DNA of 64,000 nt. Source: Streptomyces sp. WAC05374. Lineage in GTDB: Bacteria > Actinomycetota > Actinomycetes > Streptomycetales > Streptomycetaceae. Under the pieces are notes generated by a model. It was not told the DNA's origin and searched no databases. It was given only the letters and a program-made list of their open reading frames with translations. The stretch spans positions 1 to 64,000 of the forward strand of contig NZ_SMNQ01000016.1 in the NCBI RefSeq assembly GCF_004353505.1, written 5' to 3'. The translations under genes and the position numbers were made by a program. This document shows, piece by piece, positions 26,114 to 33,839 of the stretch (the first letter of the stretch is position 1; each line of letters starts with the position of its first letter).

Positions 26114-26869
26114 ATGACGAGCACCGTGCTGACCCCGTGGTGGCGGCCCCGCCGTCCCCGGGCGGGAGCGTCCGGGACCGCCGGGTCCATGTCCGCGACG
26201 CGCATCCTGGACTGGCGGCACGCGCGCGTCCAGCGGCTGCTGGCCGACGCGCGCGACGGCGCCCCGGACGCGGGGCAGCGGGCGCTGCTGCTCTCCGCGC
26301 ACCGGCTCATCAGCGAGCGGGTCCGGCCCGTCTACGCCATGAACGACGCCCAGCCCGCCTCGCGCACCCTGGCGCGCCGCCGGGGGTCGTGCAGTCAGCG
26401 GCTGGCGGTCCTGGAGGCGGTCGCCCGGGCGGCCGGGGTGCCCACGCGGGTGCGCGGCCTGCTGGTCGACGGCTCGTTCTGGTACCCCCGCTTTCCGCGC
26501 GTGCGCCGGCTGGTGCCGGACGCGGTGGTCCTCGCGTGGCCGGAGTTCCGCCTCGACGGCGGGTGGGTGAACGTCTCGGAGCTGTACGCGCCGCTCGGGG
26601 TCCTCGGCGCCCGCAATCCGGCCGGCTTCACCAACTCGGGTTCGCAGACGCTGTTCGAGGCGCTGTCGTCCACCGCCGTGGACTGGGACGGCTCGGCGTC
26701 GGCGTGCGGTACGGACGGCTGCGCGGCGTACGACCTGTCGGCGATGGTGCGCCGGGACCTGGGGCGGTTCACCTCGCGCGACGAGCTGTTCGCCGCCCAC
26801 GGCCAGACCCTGTGCCCGCCGGCGCGGGTGATCGGCGGGGCGCTGCTCAGTCGGGTGACGCCGGCGTGA
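26114..26869 (+). CDS. Transglutaminase-like domain protein, probably lacking catalytic His
   Basis: 251 residues from ATG 26114. The core RGSCSQRLAVLEAVARAAGV (Cys93) is the transglutaminase-like helix bearing the active cysteine, and VVLAWPEFRLDGGWVNV aligns with the usual H-A-W-x-E-x-x-x-D-G-x-W block. In that block the expected His is Leu140, so the Cys-His pair is broken. The protein could be a binding or pseudo-enzyme version, or use another base. It is cytoplasmic (no signal peptide), with an Arg-rich N-terminus. The gene ends 23 bp inside the convergent SnoaL-like gene. Substrate unknown. Confidence 0.7.
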   Translation: MTSTVLTPWWRPRRPRAGASGTAGSMSATRILDWRHARVQRLLADARDGAPDAGQRALLLSAHRLISERVRPVYAMNDAQPASRTLARRRGSCSQRLAVLEAVARAAGVPTRVRGLLVDGSFWYPRFPRVRRLVPDAVVLAWPEFRLDGGWVNVSELYAPLGVLGARNPAGFTNSGSQTLFEALSSTAVDWDGSASACGTDGCAAYDLSAMVRRDLGRFTSRDELFAAHGQTLCPPARVIGGALLSRVTPA

Positions 26870-27239
26870 CGTGAGTCAGGACGCACCGCCAGCGGCCGTC
26901 GCGCCGCAGGAACACGTCCGTCGTCCACTCGTCCGCCTCGTACCGCTCGCCCCGGTGGTGGGCCGTGTTGGTGATCCGGCCGGTGAACAGCGCCGTGTCA
27001 CCGTCGATCCGGACCCGGGGCTCCCCGACCGGTTCCATCGCCGAGTGGGTCAGCTCCCCCGACGCGACGAGCGCCAGGAAGTGGTCGCGGGTCGCGACGC
27101 CCGACGCGGAGACGATGACCCAGTCGTCGGCCATGTACGCGCCGATGCGGGCCGCGTCGTTCGCGACGATGGCGGCCGCCCAGTCGGCGACGACGTCCGC
27201 CAGCTCGTCGCCCGGGTCGCCGGGCCCCTTGGGCGGCAT
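26847..27239 (-). CDS. SnoaL-like / NTF2-fold protein (DUF4440 type)
   Basis: 130 residues from ATG 27239. It begins MPPKGPGDPGDELADVVADW and shows the cone-fold pattern of the DUF4440/SnoaL group: AAAIVANDAARIGAYMADDWVIV near residues 22-44, then GVATRDHFLALV, and a C-terminal strand DGRWRCVLTHVTP. Members are ketosteroid-isomerase-like pockets that act as small hydrolases, cyclases or binding proteins; no substrate can be proposed. The start is 2 bp after the stop of the Gly-rich membrane protein, so the two are probably cotranscribed. Its 3' end overlaps the convergent transglutaminase-like gene by 23 bp. Confidence 0.8.
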   Translation of the reverse strand: MPPKGPGDPGDELADVVADWAAAIVANDAARIGAYMADDWVIVSASGVATRDHFLALVASGELTHSAMEPVGEPRVRIDGDTALFTGRITNTAHHRGERYEADEWTTDVFLRRDGRWRCVLTHVTPASPD

Positions 27240-27241
27240 CC

Positions 27242-28591
27242 TCAGAACCCGCCGCCGAAGTCGCCGCCGCCGAATCCTCCGCCACCGAAGTCCCCGCCAC
27301 CGAAGTCGCCGCCGCCACCGAAGTCGGAGGCGCTGAAGTCGCCGCCGGAGTAGTCGCCGCCCTCGTAGCCGGCGCCGCCGTACTCCGCCGCGTACGCCGG
27401 GGTGGCGAGCATCGAGCCGAGCATGGTGCCCATCAGCAGGCCCGGCAGGAGGCCGCCGCCGAAGTACCCGCCGGCCCAGGGCCCGTACACCGGGCCCGCC
27501 TCCCAGTAGGGGCGCCGGCCGTACGGTGTCTCCACCGTACGGGCCATGGGGTCCTCGCCCTCCGCGAGCCGGGCGGCGTCCGCAGCGCAGACGGGCACCT
27601 GGCGCGCCGCGCCACCGGCCGGGGCCCATTCCACCTCGGTGGCGGCCGGGCCGTGGCGCGGGTCGAAGAAGCAGGGTGCCCGCCGCTCGGGAAGCGGGCG
27701 GCCCTCGCGGCGGGCGGACAGGACGGCCAGGGCGTACCGGCCGTCCTCGATGGCCTCGGTCACGCCCCGTACGTCATGGGGGTGCCTGGCCTGGCCCATC
27801 AGGGACTTGGCCTTGTCGTACGAGTCGAGGGCGCGCTCGTAGTCGGCGCGCATCGCGTCGTCGGCGCCCTTCTCGGCGGGGTGGAAGTCCAGCCTGTCGA
27901 GCTCCTCGCCGTACGCGGTGATGTCCTCGTCGACGACGACCCGCAGCTTCTCCAGGGCCTCCTGCTCCTCCTGCTCGCGGCGGAGGCGCCTCCTGCGGCT
28001 GACGGTGAGGGCGGTGGCACCGCCCGCGGCGGCCAGCGCGCCGAGCGCGACCAGTCCGGCGACCGGGACGCGGTCGCCGGGCACTCCGGACCAGGTGCCC
28101 GGGGCGTCGCCGCGCACCTGCGGCAGGGCCTGGTCGACGAAGTTGTTCAGCTCGGTGGTGGCGTCCACGCCGGGCTGGCGCACGGACTGGACGACGTTCT
28201 GGACGGCCTGGTTGGACATCACGGCACGGTCGGCGCCCGCGGCGAAGTCGTCGCCGAGGCGTACGCCGTACAGGCCGGTGATGCCGGTCTGGGTACGGAG
28301 GTTCTGGAGCAGGCCGTCCTTGGGGAACTCCGCCGTGGCGGGCAGGACCGCCACGAAGACCGGCTTGTCGGCGTCCTTGATCTTGTCGGCGAGCGCGTCG
28401 GCCTCTGCCTCGGGCAGTTGGCCGGCGGCCGCGGGGTGGACGTAGACCGGGCCCTGTTTCAGGGCCTCGGCCGCGTCCTGGAGCCCCGTGGCCCTGGCGC
28501 CCGCACCGGGAGCCAGGGCCAGGAGCAGCAACAGCGTCAGCCCCGCCACGGCGGACAGGGCCGTCATAAGGGTGAACGGCCTGGTCCTCAT
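27242..28591 (-). CDS. Membrane protein with Gly-Asp-Phe repeat tail
   Basis: 449 residues from ATG 28591. An N-terminal signal/anchor (MRTRPFTLMTALSAVAGLTLLLLLALAPG) is followed by an extracytoplasmic domain (LKQGPVYVHPAAAGQLPEAE), a second transmembrane segment (VPVAGLVALGALAAAGGATAL), a Glu-rich coiled region (REQEEQEALEKLRVVVDEDI) and a third hydrophobic stretch. It ends in a low-complexity tail built from GGGDFGG units (27245-27330). The overall form resembles actinobacterial TPM-domain/YgcG-like proteins, but the phosphatase motif of that family is not evident. A TACCCC/GGGGTA dyad lies 12-28 bp upstream of the start. Confidence 0.65.
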   Translation of the reverse strand: MRTRPFTLMTALSAVAGLTLLLLLALAPGAGARATGLQDAAEALKQGPVYVHPAAAGQLPEAEADALADKIKDADKPVFVAVLPATAEFPKDGLLQNLRTQTGITGLYGVRLGDDFAAGADRAVMSNQAVQNVVQSVRQPGVDATTELNNFVDQALPQVRGDAPGTWSGVPGDRVPVAGLVALGALAAAGGATALTVSRRRRLRREQEEQEALEKLRVVVDEDITAYGEELDRLDFHPAEKGADDAMRADYERALDSYDKAKSLMGQARHPHDVRGVTEAIEDGRYALAVLSARREGRPLPERRAPCFFDPRHGPAATEVEWAPAGGAARQVPVCAADAARLAEGEDPMARTVETPYGRRPYWEAGPVYGPWAGGYFGGGLLPGLLMGTMLGSMLATPAYAAEYGGAGYEGGDYSGGDFSASDFGGGGDFGGGDFGGGGFGGGDFGGGF

Positions 28592-28602
28592 ACCATCGAC
28601 GC

Positions 28603-28619
28603 TACCCCAAAAGGGGGTA
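28603..28619. promoter_or_regulatory. TACCCC-N5-GGGGTA inverted repeat between divergent genes
   Basis: A G-tract dyad (28603-28608 and 28614-28619) lies between the Gly-rich membrane protein (start 28591) and rsbQ (start 28675). Its shape, a run of C then G bounded by TA, resembles CsoR/RcnR-type operators. No metal-homeostasis gene is nearby, so the assignment is tentative. Confidence 0.35.
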
Positions 28620-28674
28620 AAGCGGGCATAACCGTGCGGGGAGATGGAACCGGGGCGAGTGGGAGGATGAGCGA

Positions 28675-29481
28675 ATGGACATCCGGCACAGGAACAACGT
28701 TTCGGTCATCGGTCGCCACGACGGCCCCACCCTCGTCCTCGCCCATGGGTTCGGCTGCGACCAGAACATGTGGCGTCTGGTGGCTCCCGCGCTGGCCGAG
28801 CGTTTCCGCGTGGTGCTGTTCGACTACGTGGGCGCGGGGCAGTCCGACCTGTCGGCATGGACGGCAGAGCGGTACTCGTCCCTGGACGGGTACGCCGAGG
28901 ACGTCCTCGACGTCTGCCGTGAGCTGGACCTGCGCGACGCGGTGTTCGTCGGCCACTCGGTGAGCGCGATGGTCGGCGTGCTGGCCGCCGCCAGGGAGCC
29001 GGAGCGGTTCGGCAGGCTCGTCCTGCTGACGCCCTCGCCCTGCTACATCGACGACGACGGCTACCGGGGCGGGTTCAGCAAGGAGGACATCGACGAACTG
29101 CTGGAGTCCCTGGAGGCCAACTATCTCGGCTGGTCGGGAGCGATGGCCCCGGTCATCATGGGCAACCCCGACCGCCCGGAGCTGGGCGAGGAGCTCACCA
29201 ACAGCTTCTGCCGCACCGACCCGGACATCGCCCGCGTCTTCGCCCGCACCACCTTCCTGAGCGACAGCCGGGAGGACCTGGCCTCGGTGGCCGTGCCGAC
29301 GCTGGTCGTGGAGTGCGCCGAGGACGTGATCGCGCCGCGCGAGGTGGGCACCTACGTGCACGCCGCCATCCCCGGCAGCCGTCTGGTCACCCTGGACGCC
29401 ACGGGACACTGCCCCCAGCTCAGCGCGCCCGGGGCGACCGCCGAGGCGATCCTCGCCTTCCTGGAGGACGAGGGACGATGA
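28675..29481 (+). CDS. rsbQ: RsbQ-like alpha/beta hydrolase, activator of the RsbP phosphatase
   Basis: 268 residues from ATG 28675. The triad is Ser95 in VGHSVSAM, Asp217 in CAEDVIAP and His245 in ATGHCPQLS, positions nearly identical to RsbQ of Bacillus subtilis (Ser96, Asp219, His247). In Bacillus, RsbQ produces or binds a small hydrophobic signal and is required for RsbP activity in the energy-stress branch. The stop overlaps the start of rsbP (ATGA, 4 bp), so the pair is translationally coupled as in Bacillus. Close homologues include strigolactone/karrikin-type receptors (KAI2/D14), so ligand hydrolysis rather than bulk esterase activity is expected. Confidence 0.9.
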   Translation: MDIRHRNNVSVIGRHDGPTLVLAHGFGCDQNMWRLVAPALAERFRVVLFDYVGAGQSDLSAWTAERYSSLDGYAEDVLDVCRELDLRDAVFVGHSVSAMVGVLAAAREPERFGRLVLLTPSPCYIDDDGYRGGFSKEDIDELLESLEANYLGWSGAMAPVIMGNPDRPELGEELTNSFCRTDPDIARVFARTTFLSDSREDLASVAVPTLVVECAEDVIAPREVGTYVHAAIPGSRLVTLDATGHCPQLSAPGATAEAILAFLEDEGR

Positions 29482-30827
29482 CCCGGTCGGCAATGGACCC
29501 GCCGCCCCCGGCCCGGGTGGTCCCGGACGCGCCGGGCACCGCGCGGACGCCGGTCGGCCCGGCGCCGCCGGAGAGCACCGACAGCCTCGGGGCGTCGGCC
29601 GCCGCGTTCGCCCCGCTGCTGGAGGACTCCGCCGAGGACCTGTACGAGAACGCGCCGTGCGGCTACCTGTCCACCCTGATGAACGGCACCCTCGCCAAGG
29701 TCAACGGCACCCTGCTGTCCTGGCTCGGATACCGCCGCGAGGAGCTGATCGGCCGCAGGCGCTTCGCCGACCTGCTGACGGTCGGCGGCAAGCTCTACCA
29801 CGAGACCCACTTCGCCCCCCTGCTGCACATGCAGGGAGAGGTCCACGGGGTCGCGATGGAGCTGAAGGCGGCGGACGGCGCCCGGCTGCCCGTGCTGGTC
29901 ACCTCCGTGGTCAGGACCGACCCCAGCGGGGCCCCGCTGCTGATCCGCACCACCGTGACCGACGCCCGCGACCGCCGCTCCTACGAGCAGGAACTCCTCC
30001 GTGCCCGCCGCGCCGCCGAGGAGGCGCACCGGGAGGCGGAGCGGAGCCGCGAACACCTGCACCAGGTGGTCGCCGTCCTGCAGCGCAGCCTGCTGCCCCC
30101 TTCCCTGCCCCACGTGTCGGGCCTGGAGACCGCCGCCCACTACCACACGGCCTCCCCCGACCACCTCGGCGGCGACTTCTACGACCTGTTCTCGCTGGGA
30201 GGGGGCCGGTGGGCGTTCTTCCTGGGCGACGTGTGCGGCAAGGGGCCCGAGGCGGCCGCCGCCACGTCGCTGGCCCGCTACACCCTGCGCGCCGCGGCGA
30301 TGAACGACCCCGACCCCGAGGCCGTCCTGCACACCCTGAACGCGGTCCTGTACGAGCGGTACGCGGGTGACGACCCGCGCTACTGCACGGTGGTCTTCGG
30401 GCTCCTCGAGGCGTCGGGCCCGGACGGGGCCGGCTTCGACATCACCCTCGCCGGCGGCGGGCACCCGCCCGCGCTGCTGCTGCGGGGCGACGGCACCGCC
30501 GCGTACGTCCCCACCCCCGGCGGTGTCCTCATCGGCATCCTGCCGTCGCCGCAGATCGCCGTCGCCCGCACCCGGCTGGCGCCCGGCGACACCCTGGTGC
30601 TGTACACCGACGGCCTGACCGAGGCCCGCACCCCCGCCGGGAGGTACGGTGACGAACAGCTCCTCGCCCACGTCACCGCCCTGGCGCCCTCGGGCGCGGA
30701 GCCGACCGTCAAGGCGCTCACCGACCTGCTGGAGAGTTTCGGTACCGGCCTCGACGACGACACCGCCATACTCGCCCTGGGCGTCCCCGCCCGCGTCCCC
30801 GAGAACCCGACACCTTCACCATGCTGA
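29478..30827 (+). CDS. rsbP: RsbP-like PAS-PP2C phosphatase
   Basis: 449 residues from ATG 29478, coupled to rsbQ by ATGA. A short disordered N-terminus precedes a PAS domain (~50-165, with NAPCGYLSTLMNGTLAKVNG and SWLGYRREELIGRR), then a coiled coil (~168-200, QELLRARRAAEEAHREAERS), then a SpoIIE/PP2C phosphatase (~205-437) with metal-binding residues in GGDFYD, GDVCGKG, YTDGLTE and DDDTA. The domain order equals that of B. subtilis RsbP. Its expected substrate is the phosphorylated STAS protein encoded by the next gene, which it overlaps by 7 bp. The PAS domain may carry a ligand but no heme or flavin signature is certain. Confidence 0.9.
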   Translation: MTRSAMDPPPPARVVPDAPGTARTPVGPAPPESTDSLGASAAAFAPLLEDSAEDLYENAPCGYLSTLMNGTLAKVNGTLLSWLGYRREELIGRRRFADLLTVGGKLYHETHFAPLLHMQGEVHGVAMELKAADGARLPVLVTSVVRTDPSGAPLLIRTTVTDARDRRSYEQELLRARRAAEEAHREAERSREHLHQVVAVLQRSLLPPSLPHVSGLETAAHYHTASPDHLGGDFYDLFSLGGGRWAFFLGDVCGKGPEAAAATSLARYTLRAAAMNDPDPEAVLHTLNAVLYERYAGDDPRYCTVVFGLLEASGPDGAGFDITLAGGGHPPALLLRGDGTAAYVPTPGGVLIGILPSPQIAVARTRLAPGDTLVLYTDGLTEARTPAGRYGDEQLLAHVTALAPSGAEPTVKALTDLLESFGTGLDDDTAILALGVPARVPENPTPSPC

Positions 30828-31156
30828 ACACCACGACACGGCACACCGCCACGGACACCGTGCTGGACGTCCACGGAGACCTGGACTTCCACACCGTCCC
30901 CGAGTTCCGCAAGACCCTGGAGGGCCTGGCCCTGGCGCCCGGACGGCGCCTCGTGCTGAACCTGGCCGGCCTCCGGTTCTGCGACTCCAGCGGCATCACC
31001 GCCCTGCTCGTCGCCCGCAACCTCGCCGTGGCGGCCCGGACGGACGTCGCGCTGGCCGCGGTGCCGGAGACCACGGTCCGCGTGCTGCGCATCGTCGGGC
31101 TCGACCAGGTCTTCACCATCGAACCGGCGGAGCCGGCCGGGGCGGACCGCGCCTGA
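30821..31156 (+). CDS. rsbV: STAS-domain anti-sigma factor antagonist (RsbV-like)
   Basis: 111 residues from ATG 30821, overlapping the end of the phosphatase gene by 7 bp. It is a single STAS domain: VLDVHGDLDFHTVPEFRKTL, then LAGLRFCDSSGITALL with phosphorylatable Ser56, and MTVRVLRI-type C-terminal helix (TTVRVLRIVGLDQVF). In partner-switching, the unphosphorylated form binds an anti-sigma kinase and frees a sigma factor. No RsbW-like kinase or sigma factor is adjacent, so it must act on one of the many HATPase anti-sigma factors elsewhere. Gene order rsbQ-rsbP-rsbV forms a complete input module. Confidence 0.88.
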   Translation: MLNTTTRHTATDTVLDVHGDLDFHTVPEFRKTLEGLALAPGRRLVLNLAGLRFCDSSGITALLVARNLAVAARTDVALAAVPETTVRVLRIVGLDQVFTIEPAEPAGADRA

Positions 31157-31187
31157 ACCGGCCGCGGCGCCGCCCCGCGCGTCCCTC

Positions 31188-32825
31188 CTACTCGGCCGGG
31201 TCGACGCCCGCCCGCAGCAGACCGTAGGTGTACGCGTCCTCCAGCGCCTGCCAGGAGGCGGCGATGACGTTCTCGCCGACGCCGACCGTCGACCACTCGC
31301 CCTCGCCGTCGGTGGTGGTGATCAGCACGCGGGTCGTGGACTGCGTGCCGTGCTTGCCCTCCAGGATGCGGACCTTGTAGTCCACCAGCTCCAGCTTGGC
31401 GAGCTGCGGGTAGATCCGCTCCAGGCCGGCCCGCATCGCGAGGTCCAGGGCGTTGACCGGGCCGTTGCCCTCGGCGGTGGCGACGATCCGCTCGCCCTTG
31501 GCCCACAGCTTGACGGTGGCCTCGTTGGCGTGGGTGCCGTCGGGGCGGTCCTCGACGATCGCGCGCCACGACTCGGTGCGGAAGTAGCGGCGGGCGCGCC
31601 CCTCGACCTCGGCGCGCAGCAGCAGCTCGAAGGAGGCGTCGGCGGCCTCGTAGGTGTACCCCTTGAGCTCCCGCTCCTTGACGCGCTCGACGACCCGGGC
31701 GACCAGGGCGCGGTCGCCGCCCAGGTCGACGCCGAGCTCCTTGCCCTTGAGCTCGATGGAGGCGCGGCCGGCCATGTCGGAGACCAGCATCCGCATGGTG
31801 TTGCCGACGCGCTCGGGGTCGATGTGCTGGTAGAGGTCCGGGTCCACCTTGATGGCGGAGGCGTGCAGGCCCGCCTTGTGGGCGAAGGCGGAGACACCCA
31901 CGTACGGCTGGTGGGTGGAGGGAGTCAGGTTGACCACCTCGGCGATGGCGTGGGAGATGCGGGTCATCTCCTTCAGGGCCCCCTCGGGGAGCACCTTCCT
32001 GCCGTACTTGATCTCCAGGGCGGCGACGACCGGGAAGAGGTTGGCGTTGCCCACGCGCTCGCCGTAGCCGTTGGCGGTGCACTGGACGTGCGTGGCTCCC
32101 GCGTCGACGGCCGCGAGGGTGTTGGCGACGGCGCAGCCGGTGTCGTCCTGGGCGTGGATGCCGAGGCGGGCGCCGGTGTCGGCGAGGACGGTGGAGACCA
32201 CGGCGTGGACCTGGGCGGGGAGCATGCCGCCGTTGGTGTCGCACAGGATGACGACGTCGGCGCCGGCCTCGTGGGCGGCGCGGACCACGGCCTTGGCGTA
32301 CTCCGGGTTGGCCCGGTAGCCGTCGAAGAAGTGCTCGCAGTCGACGAAGACGCGGCGGCCCTGTTCGCGCAGGTGGGTCACGGTGTCGCGGACCATGGCG
32401 ATGTTCTCGTCGAGCGTGGTGCGCAGGGCGAGTTCCACGTGCCGGTCGTGCGACTTGGCGACGAGCGTGATGACCGGGGCGCCGGAGTCCAGGAGCGCCT
32501 TGACCTGCGGGTCCTCGGCGGCGGTGGCACCGGCCCGGCGGGTGGCGCCGAAGGCGACGAGCTTGGCGTGCCGGAAGCGGATCTCCTGCTTGGCGCGGGC
32601 GAAGAACTCCGTGTCGCGCGGGTTCGCCCCGGGCCAGCCGCCCTCGATGAAGCCGACGCCGAAGTCGTCCAGGTGCCGGGCGATGGTGAGCTTGTCGGCG
32701 ACGGTGAGGTTGATGCCCTCGCGCTGGGCCCCGTCGCGCAGCGTGGTGTCGAAGACGTGGAAGCTGTCGTCGACGGCCTCGGCACCGGCGGCGACGGGGT
32801 GAAGACTGTCGGTCTCCGTGGTCAT
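31188..32825 (-). CDS. cimA: (R)-citramalate synthase
   Basis: 545 residues from ATG 32825, chosen because it begins MTTETDSLH and AGGAG lies about 11 bp upstream. It condenses pyruvate and acetyl-CoA to (R)-citramalate, the first step of the threonine-independent route to isoleucine. The catalytic barrel carries FDTTLRDGAQREGI, VFVDCEHFFDGYRANPEY and the metal-ligand block GIHAQDDTGCAVANTLAA. The C-terminal ~170 residues form a LeuA-type regulatory domain (EGNGPVNALDLAMRAGLERI, DYKVRILEGKHGTQSTTRVL). Compared with 2-isopropylmalate synthase it shows the CimA-type active-site pattern HFFDGYRANPEYA. It sits near ilvE, leuB and ilvBNC in the window, and has a terminator-like hairpin in its 5' leader. 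Confidence 0.9.
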   Translation of the reverse strand: MTTETDSLHPVAAGAEAVDDSFHVFDTTLRDGAQREGINLTVADKLTIARHLDDFGVGFIEGGWPGANPRDTEFFARAKQEIRFRHAKLVAFGATRRAGATAAEDPQVKALLDSGAPVITLVAKSHDRHVELALRTTLDENIAMVRDTVTHLREQGRRVFVDCEHFFDGYRANPEYAKAVVRAAHEAGADVVILCDTNGGMLPAQVHAVVSTVLADTGARLGIHAQDDTGCAVANTLAAVDAGATHVQCTANGYGERVGNANLFPVVAALEIKYGRKVLPEGALKEMTRISHAIAEVVNLTPSTHQPYVGVSAFAHKAGLHASAIKVDPDLYQHIDPERVGNTMRMLVSDMAGRASIELKGKELGVDLGGDRALVARVVERVKERELKGYTYEAADASFELLLRAEVEGRARRYFRTESWRAIVEDRPDGTHANEATVKLWAKGERIVATAEGNGPVNALDLAMRAGLERIYPQLAKLELVDYKVRILEGKHGTQSTTRVLITTTDGEGEWSTVGVGENVIAASWQALEDAYTYGLLRAGVDPAE

Positions 32826-32932
32826 GGCTGTGTTGGCTCCTGTCGGATGTGGCTCCGGACTGCTGCTGGCTCCACCTGCCCCCATTCTCGCGCGCCGCCG
32901 TCGCCGGCCGGGGTGGGGCCGGAAAACGAAAA

Positions 32933-32956
32933 GACCCCTCGCGGGTGCGAGAGGTC
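32933..32956 (-). terminator. Intrinsic terminator in the cimA 5' leader (possible attenuator)
   Basis: On the minus strand a 10-bp stem, GACCTCTCGC (32956-32947) and GCGAGGGGTC (32942-32933), with a 4-nt loop and one G-U pair, is followed immediately by TTTTCGTTTT. It lies 108 bp upstream of cimA and 230 bp downstream of the TetR stop. Either it ends the tetR transcript or it is an attenuator of cimA. A 13-codon frame (33050-33009, MIMGSSAPVRSDH) precedes it but is poor in branched-chain codons. The 361-bp gap between cimA and tetR holds nothing else convincing. Confidence 0.7.
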
Positions 32957-33186
32957 TGCGCGCGGGTCTGGGACTCGGTGTCCACTGCCGCGGGGGTTCT
33001 GCCGCGATTCAGTGGTCACTGCGGACCGGCGCGCTGCTGCCCATAATCATGGCGGTAGCAAGCACGGTCGCAGTCTGCCACAGATGGGGGCACCGCCGGA
33101 CCCGGGTCTCACGATGCGGGCGGCCGCCCGGCGGGCCGTGGCCCGGGCCGGCGACCCCGCGCCGGGGGCCCGCGCCGCGGTCCCGG

Positions 33187-33804
33187 TCAGGGGACCAGGG
33201 TGTCCTCGACGAACTCCCGTACGTGGGCGAGGACGGCCGCGCGGCCGGTGCCGGGTATGCCGACCGCCACGTGAACGCTGAAGCCGTCGAGCAGCGCCCG
33301 CATGCGGGCGGCGTACCGGTCGGGGTCCACGGGGCGCAGCTCGCCGCGCGAGATGCCCTCGGCGAGCAGCGCGACCAGGTCGCGGTGCCAGGCCCCCTCG
33401 ATGGCGGCCTGCCGGGCGCGGGCGTCGGCGTCCGCGTTCTGCGAGCGGTTCCAGACCTCCAGCCAGAGCGTCCAGTGCGGGTCGCGCGGGCCGTCGGGCA
33501 CGTACAGGTCGACGTACGCGTCGAGCCGTTCGCGTACCGGCGCCGGGCGGGACAGCAGCGCGCTGCGCTCGGCGCCGAGGCGGCCCTCGCTCCACTCCAG
33601 GGTCCGCAGCAGCAGTTCGTCCTTGGTGCGGAAGTAGTAGAGGAGGTGCCCGCTGCTCATCCCGACCTCACGGCCGAGCCCCGCCATGGTCAGCCCGTCG
33701 AGCCCGCGCTCGGCGATGGTGGCCATGGCGGCGGCGAGCACCTCTTCCCGGGGCGGCGCGGTGTTGCGCCGCCGTGCGGCCGGTGTCGTACGGGGTTCGT
33801 TCAC
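33187..33804 (-). CDS. TetR-family transcriptional regulator
   Basis: 205 residues from GTG 33804 (no strong ribosome-binding site). The N-terminal helix-turn-helix is NTAPPREEVLAAAMATIAER, then GLDGLTMAGLGREVGMSSGHLLYYFRTKDELL, typical TetR. The C-terminal ligand domain (residues ~70-205) ends with VREFVEDTLVP, resembling BetI-like members. It is 35 bp downstream of the agmatine deiminase gene and in the same direction, so it likely belongs to the ureAB-ureC-aguA transcript and may control it through the repeated sites at 37320-37402 (inference). Confidence 0.88.
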   Translation of the reverse strand: MNEPRTTPAARRRNTAPPREEVLAAAMATIAERGLDGLTMAGLGREVGMSSGHLLYYFRTKDELLLRTLEWSEGRLGAERSALLSRPAPVRERLDAYVDLYVPDGPRDPHWTLWLEVWNRSQNADADARARQAAIEGAWHRDLVALLAEGISRGELRPVDPDRYAARMRALLDGFSVHVAVGIPGTGRAAVLAHVREFVEDTLVP

Positions 33805-33839
33805 TCGTACGTTGTACCCGATCGTTCCGGCACCCGGTG

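Noticed and set aside
33009..33050. 13-codon frame MIMGSSAPVRSDH upstream of cimA as a leader peptide
   Set aside because: Has no clear ribosome-binding site and few branched-chain codons; listed only as a possibility.
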